Assembly (NCBI RefSeq): GCF_009914765.1
Contig: NZ_WYDS01000018.1
Span: 40,812 to 104,811 of the forward strand
Length of the DNA stretch: 64,000 nt
Direction of reading: 5' to 3'
Source: Halodesulfovibrio sp. MK-HDV
Lineage (GTDB): Bacteria > Desulfobacterota > Desulfovibrionia > Desulfovibrionales > Desulfovibrionaceae
A model generated the notes under the pieces. It had not been told where the DNA came from and searched no databases. It was given only the letters and a program-made list of their open reading frames with translations. Below, one piece after another: positions 1 through 7,346 of this stretch. Numbering within the stretch: the first letter of the stretch is position 1; every line of letters begins with the position of its first letter. The translations under genes and the position numbers were made by a program.

Positions 1-1
1 C

Positions 2-115
2 GGTGCCGCAATGGTCGCAATGATGATTTTCCGCACACAGGGTCTGTTACCTCCTTTACCACGAAAATACGATGTTTCCCGCTTTTTCAGCAAAGCTGAA
101 GGAGAGCAGCCATGA
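2..115 (+). CDS. livM: LivM C-terminus (partial), branched-chain amino-acid ABC permease
   Basis: An open frame runs in from the window edge and stops at 113-115. It ends with a short run rich in Met and hydrophobic residues followed by RTQGLLPP, which is the usual end of LivM-type permeases (family ends like RPQGL). The stop codon overlaps the livG start as ATGA, so the two genes are translationally coupled. LivM is one of two membrane permeases of the high-affinity branched-chain amino-acid importer; only the last 37 residues are present. Identification rests on the tail motif plus the livG-livF genes that follow. Confidence 0.75.
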   Translation, partial: GAAMVAMMIFRTQGLLPPLPRKYDVSRFFSKAEGEQP

Positions 116-882
116 GTCTTGTAGAGCTTAAAAACCTTACCAAAACCTTTGGCGGCCTGCTTGCGGTTAATGACGTTTCCTTCAATGTTGAGGAAGGTTC
201 AATCGTAGGTCTTATCGGTCCTAACGGTGCTGGTAAAACCACTGTGTTTAACCTGATTACCGGTAACTATGTTCCAGATACCGGTGAAGCGGTGTTCAAT
301 GGTAAAGATGTAGTAGGTATGGAAACCCACCGCATTGTAAACCTTGGCATTGCGCGTACATTCCAGACTATTCGTCTTTTCAAGAGCTTAAATGCTCTGG
401 AAAACGTACTTTCTGGCTGTCACTGTCGAATGAAATCCGGCATTTTTGCTTCCATGTTCCGTACTCCTTCTCAGCGTGCTGAAGAAAAGCTTGTGCTTGA
501 AAAAGCAATGGCTGAGTTGGAATTTGTTGGTCTTAAAGACCAGTGGGATATTCAGGCAGATAGCCTTTCTTACGGAAAGCAGCGTTTGCTGGAAGTTGCC
601 CGCGCGCTCGCAACCGAGCCAAAGTTCATCATTCTTGATGAACCTGCTGGCGGTATGAACGATCAGGAAACTCAAGAGCTTATTGATATTATCGGAGCCA
701 TTCGTGACCGTGGCATTACCGTGCTTCTTATTGAACACGATATGAGCCTTGTTATGAAAATCTGTGAACACCTTGTTGTTCTTGAATACGGTGCAGTTAT
801 CGCTGAAGGCGATCCGGAAACTATTAAAAATGATCCCCGGGTTATCGAAGCGTACCTCGGTGCCGACGATGATCTACTGTAA
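112..882 (+). CDS. livG: LivG, ATPase of branched-chain amino-acid ABC transporter
   Basis: This cytoplasmic ATPase powers uptake of leucine, isoleucine and valine with LivF and the LivH/LivM permeases. The 256-residue length is normal for LivG. Visible motifs are Walker [10 protein letters not shown] (about residues 36-44), the LivG-type signature LSYGKQR, Walker [11 protein letters not shown] and the switch histidine in LLIEHDM. LivG differs from LivF in the extra segment after the Q-loop (here about residues 95-140) and the C-terminal YLG tail. The start is fixed by the ATGA overlap with livM and the GGAGAG ribosome binding site. livF follows after 14 bases, so this is the end of a liv operon whose other genes lie upstream of the window. 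Confidence 0.95.
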   Translation: MSLVELKNLTKTFGGLLAVNDVSFNVEEGSIVGLIGPNGAGKTTVFNLITGNYVPDTGEAVFNGKDVVGMETHRIVNLGIARTFQTIRLFKSLNALENVLSGCHCRMKSGIFASMFRTPSQRAEEKLVLEKAMAELEFVGLKDQWDIQADSLSYGKQRLLEVARALATEPKFIILDEPAGGMNDQETQELIDIIGAIRDRGITVLLIEHDMSLVMKICEHLVVLEYGAVIAEGDPETIKNDPRVIEAYLGADDDLL

Positions 883-896
883 GGGAGACCTGCCAT

Positions 897-1613
897 ATGC
901 TACTTGAACTTCGTGATCTGCACGTAAACTACGGTAAAGTTGAAGCACTGCACGGTATCAACCTCACAGTTAATGAAGGTGAGATTGTTACTATTCTTGG
1001 TGCCAACGGGGCAGGAAAATCCACCACGCTCAACTCCATTTGTGGACTTGTGAAAGCGACCAAAGGTGAGATCTTTCTCGACGGTAAGCCTATTCATTCT
1101 GTTCCGGCACATAATATTGTTAAGATGGGCATTTCCCAATCTCCGGAAGGGCGTCGTGTATTCTCTACATTAACAGTAGAGGAGAACATGGATTTAGGTG
1201 CCTTTACGTTGAAGGATAACGCAAAAATTGAGCGTAACAGAGAATGGATCTACGATCTGTTTCCTCGTCTGCTCGAACGCCGCACCCAGCTTGCAGGAAC
1301 ACTGTCCGGTGGTGAGCAGCAGATGCTCGCAATTGGTCGTGCGCTGATGTCCAGCCCTCGCTTGCTGTTGTTGGATGAACCGTCTCTCGGCCTTGCTCCG
1401 ATACTCGTGAAGTCCATTTTTGAAACTATTCGTAAGATCAACAAGCACGGCTTAACCGTGATTCTTGTTGAGCAGAATGCGCGTGCTGCACTCAAGCTTG
1501 CTGATCGCGGGTACGTAATGGAAGTAGGGAACATCGTTCTTGCGGACGATGCCAACGTACTGCTTTCTAATCCGGATATTCAGGCCGCTTACCTCGGTGG
1601 TAAGGGTTTGTAG
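897..1613 (+). CDS. livF: LivF, ATPase of branched-chain amino-acid ABC transporter
   Basis: This is the second ATPase of the branched-chain amino-acid importer, pairing with LivG at the cytoplasmic face of the permease. It has 238 residues, the usual LivF length. Walker A is GANGAGKST, the signature is LSGGEQQ, Walker B is LLLLDEPSLG followed by the LivF-typical LAP, and the switch histidine position is replaced by Gln in LVEQNA, which is normal for LivF. The protein ends AAYLGG, also typical. An AAGGGAGA Shine-Dalgarno sequence precedes the ATG. It is the last gene of the liv operon; an intrinsic terminator follows. Confidence 0.95.
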   Translation: MLLELRDLHVNYGKVEALHGINLTVNEGEIVTILGANGAGKSTTLNSICGLVKATKGEIFLDGKPIHSVPAHNIVKMGISQSPEGRRVFSTLTVEENMDLGAFTLKDNAKIERNREWIYDLFPRLLERRTQLAGTLSGGEQQMLAIGRALMSSPRLLLLDEPSLGLAPILVKSIFETIRKINKHGLTVILVEQNARAALKLADRGYVMEVGNIVLADDANVLLSNPDIQAAYLGGKGL

Positions 1614-1670
1614 TATACACTTTGTTGAGTGCTGCTTACCCGCGGCGCAATCCTATAGCTTTAATAGTAA

Positions 1671-1706
1671 AAAGGCTGTCCTTCATACGAAGGACAGCCT
1701 TTTTTT
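1671..1706 (+). terminator. Intrinsic terminator after livF
   Basis: Arms GGCTGTCCTTC (1674-1684) and GAAGGACAGCC (1689-1699) pair perfectly around an ATAC loop and are followed by seven T. It ends the liv operon and, having an A-run on the other side, may also stop the convergent slyX transcript. Confidence 0.93.
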
Positions 1707-1766
1707 ATTTACAGAATGGGTGGAAGAGTATTGCTGCGAGGCTACGCATCGCAGGTAACTCTACTA

Positions 1767-1991
1767 CTAAAAGTTTCCACCGTAATGTGGAGGTGGTCCA
1801 TCATCCACGCCGCCATCATCAAGGGCTGGGCTAAGTTGACGGATTCGCATGATCACTGCTTCCATCTTCTTTTCCATTTCATCAAGCTGGAACTGTTGGC
1901 TGGTTATGGCTTCATTGAGTTCAGTGATGGTTTTGTCCTGAAAATACAGCTGCTCTTCTAATTGAGTGATGCGTTCTTTAGTTTCTTTCAT
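1767..1991 (-). CDS. slyX: SlyX family protein
   Basis: A 74-residue protein that is mostly heptad-like coiled coil (about residues 3-52: KERITQLEEQL, then NEAITSQQFQLDEMEKKME) and ends in the PPPHY motif that marks the SlyX family. The molecular role of SlyX is not well established; it is named after a locus near slyD in enterobacteria. The start codon overlaps the stop of the upstream EVE-domain gene as ATGA, so the two are translationally coupled. The family call is based on length, coiled coil and the PPHY tail. Confidence 0.85.
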   Translation of the reverse strand: MKETKERITQLEEQLYFQDKTITELNEAITSQQFQLDEMEKKMEAVIMRIRQLSPALDDGGVDDGPPPHYGGNF

Positions 1992-2458
1992 GCCTGCTCC
2001 TTTGCAAGGTTGCAGATGATATCAAATTCATTTTTATCCACGGGCATTACAGAAAGACGGGAGCCTTTACGTAATAATTCCATGCTTTCCAGTCCTGGGA
2101 CCTGACGTAATTCTTTTAACGAGAGAGCTCGCGGAAGTTTTTCTATAAACTTAACATCTACCATGTACCAGCGGGGATTATCGACGGTTGACTTGGGATC
2201 AAAATGATCGTCTTCCGGATTCCATGCTGTGTGGTCAGGATAACTTTCTCGGACAACCTCGCATACGCCTACGATGGAAGGATTGGTGACGCTGTGATAA
2301 AATAGTACCTTATCGCCAAGCTTCATTCCGTCGCGCATGAAATTGCGTGCCTGATAATTTCGTACGCCATCCCATGATGTTATCTGATTCGGCTCATTTT
2401 CAAGGGTGTCGATGGAGTAGCAGCCGGGTTCAGATTTAACGAGCCAGTAGTTAGCCAT
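1988..2458 (-). CDS. EVE-domain protein
   Basis: A 156-residue single EVE domain (PUA-like fold). It starts ANYWLVKSEPGCYSID and continues with WDGVRNYQARNFM, GDKVLFYHS and the WYMVDVKF strand, all hallmarks of EVE proteins. EVE domains are thought to recognise modified bases in nucleic acids; the target here is unknown. An in-frame extension upstream to 2572 is possible, but the ATG at 2458 has a GGAG ribosome binding site and begins exactly where family members begin, so it is preferred. It is coupled by ATGA overlap to slyX. Confidence 0.9.
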   Translation of the reverse strand: MANYWLVKSEPGCYSIDTLENEPNQITSWDGVRNYQARNFMRDGMKLGDKVLFYHSVTNPSIVGVCEVVRESYPDHTAWNPEDDHFDPKSTVDNPRWYMVDVKFIEKLPRALSLKELRQVPGLESMELLRKGSRLSVMPVDKNEFDIICNLAKEQA

Positions 2459-2872
2459 AGTAAACTCCGTTTCTATTATGAAGACTGGTAGCAGTCCAAG
2501 TATCAAATCTATTTCTATATCAACAGAATATCGCAGTCTGTTTTTGAATTCAAGTCGTAGTGTGTCTGACATGCAGTACTGACAACTGGAGTGATTGGCA
2601 GTGTGCTAGAGCGTAGCATAGTTTGGAATATGCCGTAACGGATTTCTTTTACGAAACCATTATGCTGATGCCTGAATCAAAGAAGGTGTTAAATACTATG
2701 TTATTATAGTATGTTATTTTGTAGTGTCTATGTGGGTATGTATTGAAGGGAGATAACCGGTTGTGTTGCTTCGTAACATTTCGTGAAAGATGGGAATAGT
2801 CTTTCGGGATTGAATGAAGTTTGGTAGAGTAACATAGAAAAATTGCAACAAAAATCGGTATTGGAGGAGCAG
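2459..2872. other. Divergent intergenic region
   Basis: About 410 bases between the divergently transcribed EVE gene and the DUF3124 gene. It is AT-rich, with ATATTATTATAGTATG-like stretches near 2695-2715 that could hold promoter elements, but I see no confident motif, hairpin or coding region. Confidence 0.5.
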
Positions 2873-3343
2873 ATGATAACTCGACGTGTGTCGTGGATTA
2901 TGGGGTTGTTTCTTTTTGCGACGGTGGCCTTTTCTCCAGCATTAAGTGCTGCCCGAACAATGCAAAATAAGCAAACATTGTATGTGCCGGCGTATTCCTA
3001 CATTTATCATGGGAATAAAGAAGCAAAGATTAACCTTACGACTACGCTTAGTATTCGAAATACAAGCCGTGCAGAAGGTATCCGTATTCTCAGTGTAGAG
3101 TTTTATGACACAGCTGGAAAGTTGTTGCGTAGTTATCTGGACGAGCCTGTGCTTATGACGCCGCTTGAGTCTTTGCGTTATGTTGTAAAGCTTGATGACG
3201 ACGAAGGTGGGTCCGGCGCTAACTTCATCGTAAAATGGGAAGCGGACAAAGCAGTTGATGTGCCGATTATCGAAAGCATTATGCTTGGTACCGGTTCTTC
3301 ATACGGCTTTGCATTTCTTACTCAGGGTGTTCCGATAGAATAG
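2873..3343 (+). CDS. DUF3124 family secreted protein
   Basis: A 156-residue protein with an N-terminal signal peptide (hydrophobic stretch GLFLFATVAFSPALSA, probable cleavage after ALSA). The mature part shows the DUF3124 pattern: TLYVPAYSYIYHG, the NLTTTLSIRNTS strand, ILSVEFYDTAGKLLRSYL, and GSGANFIVKWEA. The function of this family is unknown; it is likely periplasmic. The ATG at 2873 has GGAGGAG three bases upstream; an alternative in-frame start at 2843 would only lengthen the N-terminus before the signal peptide. It converges with the DisA_N-like gene, whose stop is immediately adjacent. Confidence 0.8.
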   Translation: MITRRVSWIMGLFLFATVAFSPALSAARTMQNKQTLYVPAYSYIYHGNKEAKINLTTTLSIRNTSRAEGIRILSVEFYDTAGKLLRSYLDEPVLMTPLESLRYVVKLDDDEGGSGANFIVKWEADKAVDVPIIESIMLGTGSSYGFAFLTQGVPIE

Positions 3344-4759
3344 TTATTCTTCGAGCCAGTCGGTAAGGCGTGGCGGTGTTGATATATAGCTTATCGGTTT
3401 CCATCGGCATTGGGCAGTCAGTTCAATGCCGTGCTGGATAACGGATACAGGTCTGTCAGATGACACAACAATAGTGATGATATTTTTGTGCATGGCAGTA
3501 AAACGAACTGCGGAGTTAAATCGTGCTCCACGCGCTCTGTTTTCTCCGGGAACTGTCCTTCCGTCCAGCAGGCATGCGAAGCCGAGAAGAGTAGACGATT
3601 TGCTGATGTGCAATGCGCCATCAACCTTTGCAAGGGAACATGCAATGTCGATGTTTTCCGGCATGCTCAAATCCAATGGAGTTTGGAGTGTCTGGCCTGC
3701 AATGTTTCGCGGAATTGTATTGAGGTCTAATACGAGAGTACAGCCGTGCTTACGTTCCCGTGCTTGTATAACAACGCGTGTAATATAATGAAAAATATTA
3801 TGCTGTTGCTTCGGTGTTAAGTTGGACTCAAGCAGCGCTTCTTCCAGCTGAACAAGGTTCGGCCTGCGGTTTGTTGCGAGAAAATTACCTGACGCAAAAC
3901 TGCAAATGAGTTCATCATCAAGTTTGACCATCCCATGGTTACCTTCAAAGGTCGCAAGGATAGATCCGGGAGGAAGGTCACCGGATGCAACCCCAGCAAG
4001 AGTACACCCATCTGAAATAAGAAACCGTTCTGTGTTTTCCACTGCTTGCAGAGTCTTTCTGCAATGGCGGAGATTTACGAGCAACGGTTGTTCCATGCGA
4101 GGAAATGATGCTTGGAAATGAACATGCTGCAAAAGGCGCGGTTCTACAAAAGCAATGTTACCTCGCGGCCATTCCCCTTCTTCCCGCGTATTTGAAATAC
4201 CCAAAATAGCATTAAGTGTAGGATAAATACGTAAATATGTATCCATTCCTAAAGCTTCGCTACGTTTGTCGATAATATAATCACGGATGGCGTGCTGGGC
4301 GTATCCTTGCAGTACATAGCTGGAAGTATCGTTGCGTAGCCCTGCGCCTTGACCAAAGTCCGCACATAATTGTGTTGCTGCATATTCCAGCCAGCGCAAG
4401 GTTGGGCCTTTGGAACAAATGTCAGGGTGTTCTTCTGTAAACCACATTTGGAAAGGAAGAGTGGTGCAGGAACCACCATAAGCGATTAGACCGGAGAGCT
4501 GTGGATCGTCTGATGGATTGAATTCAGGCAAAAGGTTGCAAGAAGTCGTTTCCTGAAAAGTAGTATAAAGATCTTTAAGGCGTGGCTGGTGACCATCTAG
4601 CAAGTTCTGCGGATCAAGAATGTAAAAAGGCCCCTCAGCTTCAAGGCATATGAGCAATGCTACTCGGCTAGGACCGGCAAAGTGGGACAAGCCGTCGCTT
4701 AATCCATCAAGAATATTGTAAATACTCCTTCTCCAATAGGAAGTATCCATTGTAGCCAC
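3344..4759 (-). CDS. DisA_N (diadenylate cyclase-like) domain protein
   Basis: A 471-residue soluble protein. The C-terminal third looks like a DisA_N/DAC domain, the fold that makes cyclic di-AMP: a VDGALHIS segment (DGA at residues 380-382), a glycine-rich turn, RGARFNSAVRFTA (410-422) and a strand reading IITIVVSSDRPVSVI (427-441). Canonical cyclases carry RHR where this protein has RFN, so nucleotide binding is plausible but cyclase activity is doubtful. The first 240 residues match nothing I recognise; a second alpha/beta segment (250-345) leads into the DAC part, as in proteins where DAC-like domains act as sensors. The start is GTG at 4759, five bases after GGAGG; an ATG nine bases downstream is less well placed. 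A perfect inverted repeat lies just upstream. Confidence 0.7.
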   Translation of the reverse strand: MATMDTSYWRRSIYNILDGLSDGLSHFAGPSRVALLICLEAEGPFYILDPQNLLDGHQPRLKDLYTTFQETTSCNLLPEFNPSDDPQLSGLIAYGGSCTTLPFQMWFTEEHPDICSKGPTLRWLEYAATQLCADFGQGAGLRNDTSSYVLQGYAQHAIRDYIIDKRSEALGMDTYLRIYPTLNAILGISNTREEGEWPRGNIAFVEPRLLQHVHFQASFPRMEQPLLVNLRHCRKTLQAVENTERFLISDGCTLAGVASGDLPPGSILATFEGNHGMVKLDDELICSFASGNFLATNRRPNLVQLEEALLESNLTPKQQHNIFHYITRVVIQARERKHGCTLVLDLNTIPRNIAGQTLQTPLDLSMPENIDIACSLAKVDGALHISKSSTLLGFACLLDGRTVPGENRARGARFNSAVRFTAMHKNIITIVVSSDRPVSVIQHGIELTAQCRWKPISYISTPPRLTDWLEE

Positions 4760-4780
4760 CGTATCCTCCTCGCAGCAGAG

Positions 4781-4804
4781 TATGACGTTAGTTTTAACGT
4801 CATA
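4781..4804. promoter_or_regulatory. Inverted repeat upstream of the DisA_N-like gene
   Basis: Arms TATGACGTTA (4781-4790) and TAACGTCATA (4795-4804) are perfect reverse complements around GTTT. It lies about 20 bases before the GTG start on the minus strand, so it is either an operator or a hairpin in the 5' untranslated region. No T-run follows, so it is not a terminator. Confidence 0.5.
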
Positions 4805-5152
4805 ACAGGAAATGAAACATCATGAATTGTGCCTTGGTCAGTGTATAACTGCATAGTGCTATTGGAATCGCTTTTATAAATTGATGCGCACGCAACTATT
4901 TATGATAAATGAAAATTAACGTCCCACTCTATGCTAAATATAACACTTGGTAGGGTATCTGCATGTTCGAAAAGGGGCAAGGGGTACAGTGCTTTTTTTG
5001 TAGTGAATGCTCCGATTACGTCAGTATATATAATCGGAAGGGTAGTGCAAATTTTTCTAACTGTAGTATAGATATACTTGGGCGTAGCGATAGTATCAGT
5101 ATATATAGATAGCTGTTAGGCTGACAGAGAACAGTATACTCAGGAAATGCGT
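4805..5152. other. Divergent intergenic region with repeated TATA-like motifs
   Basis: About 350 bases between the divergent DisA_N-like gene and the FliM/FliG-like gene. AT-rich, with CAGTATATAT seen at about 5021 and again at about 5098 and related GTATAGATATAC between them. These could be promoter elements or binding sites; nothing more specific can be supported. Confidence 0.4.
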
Positions 5153-7183
5153 ATGACTAAAAAACGGGTAAGAGGAAAAGTCCTCCCTTTTCATTCGAAG
5201 AAAAATGACGCTAACTCCGTAAAGGGTTCAGTTGGTGCTAAGCTGGGCGAGTCATCTGCCGATGTCTCTGCTGATGTGCCAACAGATGCGCCTGAAGTAC
5301 TCGCTGATACGTTGGTTAAAGCGTCAGGTTCTTCTGTGAAACGAAAACAGAAGACAAATAGCGAGACAGATAAGGTTGAAATTGAGGTTACGATAGATCT
5401 TGATCCGTGGTCTGATGAGGCATGGCAAGCATCACTGACCGGTGTCGAAAATGATCCAGTGACCGAGCTGTTCGGATCAGACAAGTCGGCGTCACCCAAT
5501 AATGAAGTGACTATCGAAGAGATGCAGTGGCTTTTGAAAAGTCCTTCGGATGACGCTGAAAATGACAGTTCGTCAGGCAGTGTTTCCGGTTCAAATTTTG
5601 TTCTGGGATTGCCGCCCAAACAACTTTCGGATGCTCAAAAGCATGGCACGTTGACTCATTTACTTGAGTATCGATACCAAAAATCAATGCAGTTCCCCGT
5701 GCTCGACAAAGTACTAAATAAGTTTGCAGCCGTGGCATCAAAGCGGTTGTGTAAAATGACAAATCAGTCCTGTCATGTAAAAGCTGTTCGTTCCGCACGT
5801 GCCCCGTTTGATGTATGGCTGCGGATGGATCATCCTGTAGCAACAACTTTTTCTATGTTTCCTCTGGATGGTGTGAGTGTTTTCGGAATGGAGCGTGAAG
5901 TTGCGGTCGGGCTTGCTAACGCTATTTTTTCCGCAGGGGAACAGGAACCGGTTCCTCAGTTACTTCGCAGGTTGGCAGAGCTGAAGAAGAGCAAAAAAAA
6001 TATTCCTGTTTTTCCCATCGCAAGCAATGTGGTTCGCCACGTGCTTCATTTGCTATTGCTTGATTTGGAATGGGCTTTGGCTCCATTTTATGAAGTTGAA
6101 TCCAAGCACAGCAAAGCTGATGAACCAGCTCTCTACAGTAAACATTTTTGGCTGGACGAACCTTGCATCGTTTGTGAGCTTTCTGTCAGCATAGATATGA
6201 ACACCGCTGAAGGGCGTGATCCCGCAAGCAACAGCGGTGCGATGATGATTGTGTTCCCTGAAAAGATGCTTGAGGAGATTCTCCCGATTCTTACAGGGGA
6301 ACAGTCTATTCTTGTTCCAGAATTTACAGAGATTGATACTTCAGCAGTAGAGCGGCTTTTACGGTTGGATAATGAAGCCCTACGGGCTGAATTAGTAAGT
6401 CAGCATCCATTGTCCGCAGCCGTTATACTTTCGCAGTTGTCCGAAGATAGAAGACTGACGCTTGTTGAAAAGATGAGCAAAGATAAACAGGAAGCCATAG
6501 ATCGAAGGGTCGGTCATAGAGCAGGGATTGAAACGGTTCTGTCTGAATCGCAGCAATTTGTTGCTTCAGTACTTGCGCTTGGCGAAAGCCATGCCGCGCA
6601 GGTGCTCAGCAGTTTTTCTCCGGAAGCAGCTGCGGGTTTCTTACGTGAGGCTGGAAAATTGCCGTCGTTGTATCCTGAGCAGGTAAATGCATTATTGAAA
6701 AGCCGGAATAGTTCGATTGTCAGCGTCGGAGCCTTAGTCGTGGACAGTGCACTTGTTCGGCGCCTTATGATTCGATCAATTGCTGCGAAAGATATGGCGC
6801 AGGTTGTCGCGTTATGCCGGAACAGCAGAGTGCATATGCCGTTTGCATTGATTCTGTCTGTCCCCGTAGAAGACGTAGCATTGATACTCCGAAGTGAACC
6901 TGTTTCAATTCAAGGTGCAGTCATTTTACTGCTTTTGGAAACAGACAGGGATTACGCGGCAAGGCTTTTTTCTGTATTCTCTCAGGATGAGCAGCAACAA
7001 ATTGTTCAACAACTGTTGCATGGTAAGCGCATCGAATCAGAAATTGTAACGCTTTTGGAAAACTATCTTATTGCACAGCTTTCAAATCGCACTGAAAAAG
7101 AAGCATTAAGCATGCCCGATCAAGAACGGTGGGCAGTTTCTGGCACTGTTGAGTGGTTGTTAAGTAATTTTTCATCTGAATAG
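5153..7183 (+). CDS. FliM/FliG-like fusion protein, orphan
   Basis: A soluble protein of 676 residues. After an acidic, Ser-rich linker (about 1-150), residues 180-382 resemble the FliM middle domain: a DVWLRMDHP strand, FPLDGVSVFGMEREVAVGLA, the long helix VVRHVLHLLLLDLEWALAPFY, an ELSVSIDM strand and a GAMMIVFPEKMLEEI strand. Residues 412-455 resemble a FliG middle-domain repeat (ELVSQHPLSAAVILSQLSED, compare EHPQTIALILSYL), and a second such repeat lies near 575-625 (LRSEPVSIQGAVILLLLETD). FliM and FliG form the flagellar switch, but no flagellar gene is nearby and I see no CheY-binding or FliN part. Assignment is by pattern only; function is unknown. Numbering is from 5147; the ATG at 5153 is preferred because AGGAA then sits seven bases upstream. 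A terminator follows. Confidence 0.6.
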   Translation: MTKKRVRGKVLPFHSKKNDANSVKGSVGAKLGESSADVSADVPTDAPEVLADTLVKASGSSVKRKQKTNSETDKVEIEVTIDLDPWSDEAWQASLTGVENDPVTELFGSDKSASPNNEVTIEEMQWLLKSPSDDAENDSSSGSVSGSNFVLGLPPKQLSDAQKHGTLTHLLEYRYQKSMQFPVLDKVLNKFAAVASKRLCKMTNQSCHVKAVRSARAPFDVWLRMDHPVATTFSMFPLDGVSVFGMEREVAVGLANAIFSAGEQEPVPQLLRRLAELKKSKKNIPVFPIASNVVRHVLHLLLLDLEWALAPFYEVESKHSKADEPALYSKHFWLDEPCIVCELSVSIDMNTAEGRDPASNSGAMMIVFPEKMLEEILPILTGEQSILVPEFTEIDTSAVERLLRLDNEALRAELVSQHPLSAAVILSQLSEDRRLTLVEKMSKDKQEAIDRRVGHRAGIETVLSESQQFVASVLALGESHAAQVLSSFSPEAAAGFLREAGKLPSLYPEQVNALLKSRNSSIVSVGALVVDSALVRRLMIRSIAAKDMAQVVALCRNSRVHMPFALILSVPVEDVALILRSEPVSIQGAVILLLLETDRDYAARLFSVFSQDEQQQIVQQLLHGKRIESEIVTLLENYLIAQLSNRTEKEALSMPDQERWAVSGTVEWLLSNFSSE

Positions 7184-7238
7184 GACGAAAGTACGCGCGT
7201 ATGCATTGAAAAAAGTATGTCGCGTTTATATGTATAAA

Positions 7239-7290
7239 AAAAGCTCAGGTCGGCTTGCAGAATTTCTGCTTGTCGACCTGAGCTTTTATC
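7239..7290. terminator. Bidirectional terminator between convergent genes
   Basis: Arms AAGCTCAGGTCG (7241-7252) and CGACCTGAGCTT (7274-7285) pair perfectly, with A-run on the left and T-run on the right. A small inner pairing (GCAGAA/TTCTGC) extends the stem. It serves the FliM/FliG-like gene and the convergent ygiQ. Confidence 0.9.
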
Positions 7291-7346
7291 TTTTTATGAG
7301 GGGTGATTTTACACCCTTGCACATCGCTGGAAACGTATCTTCGTAA

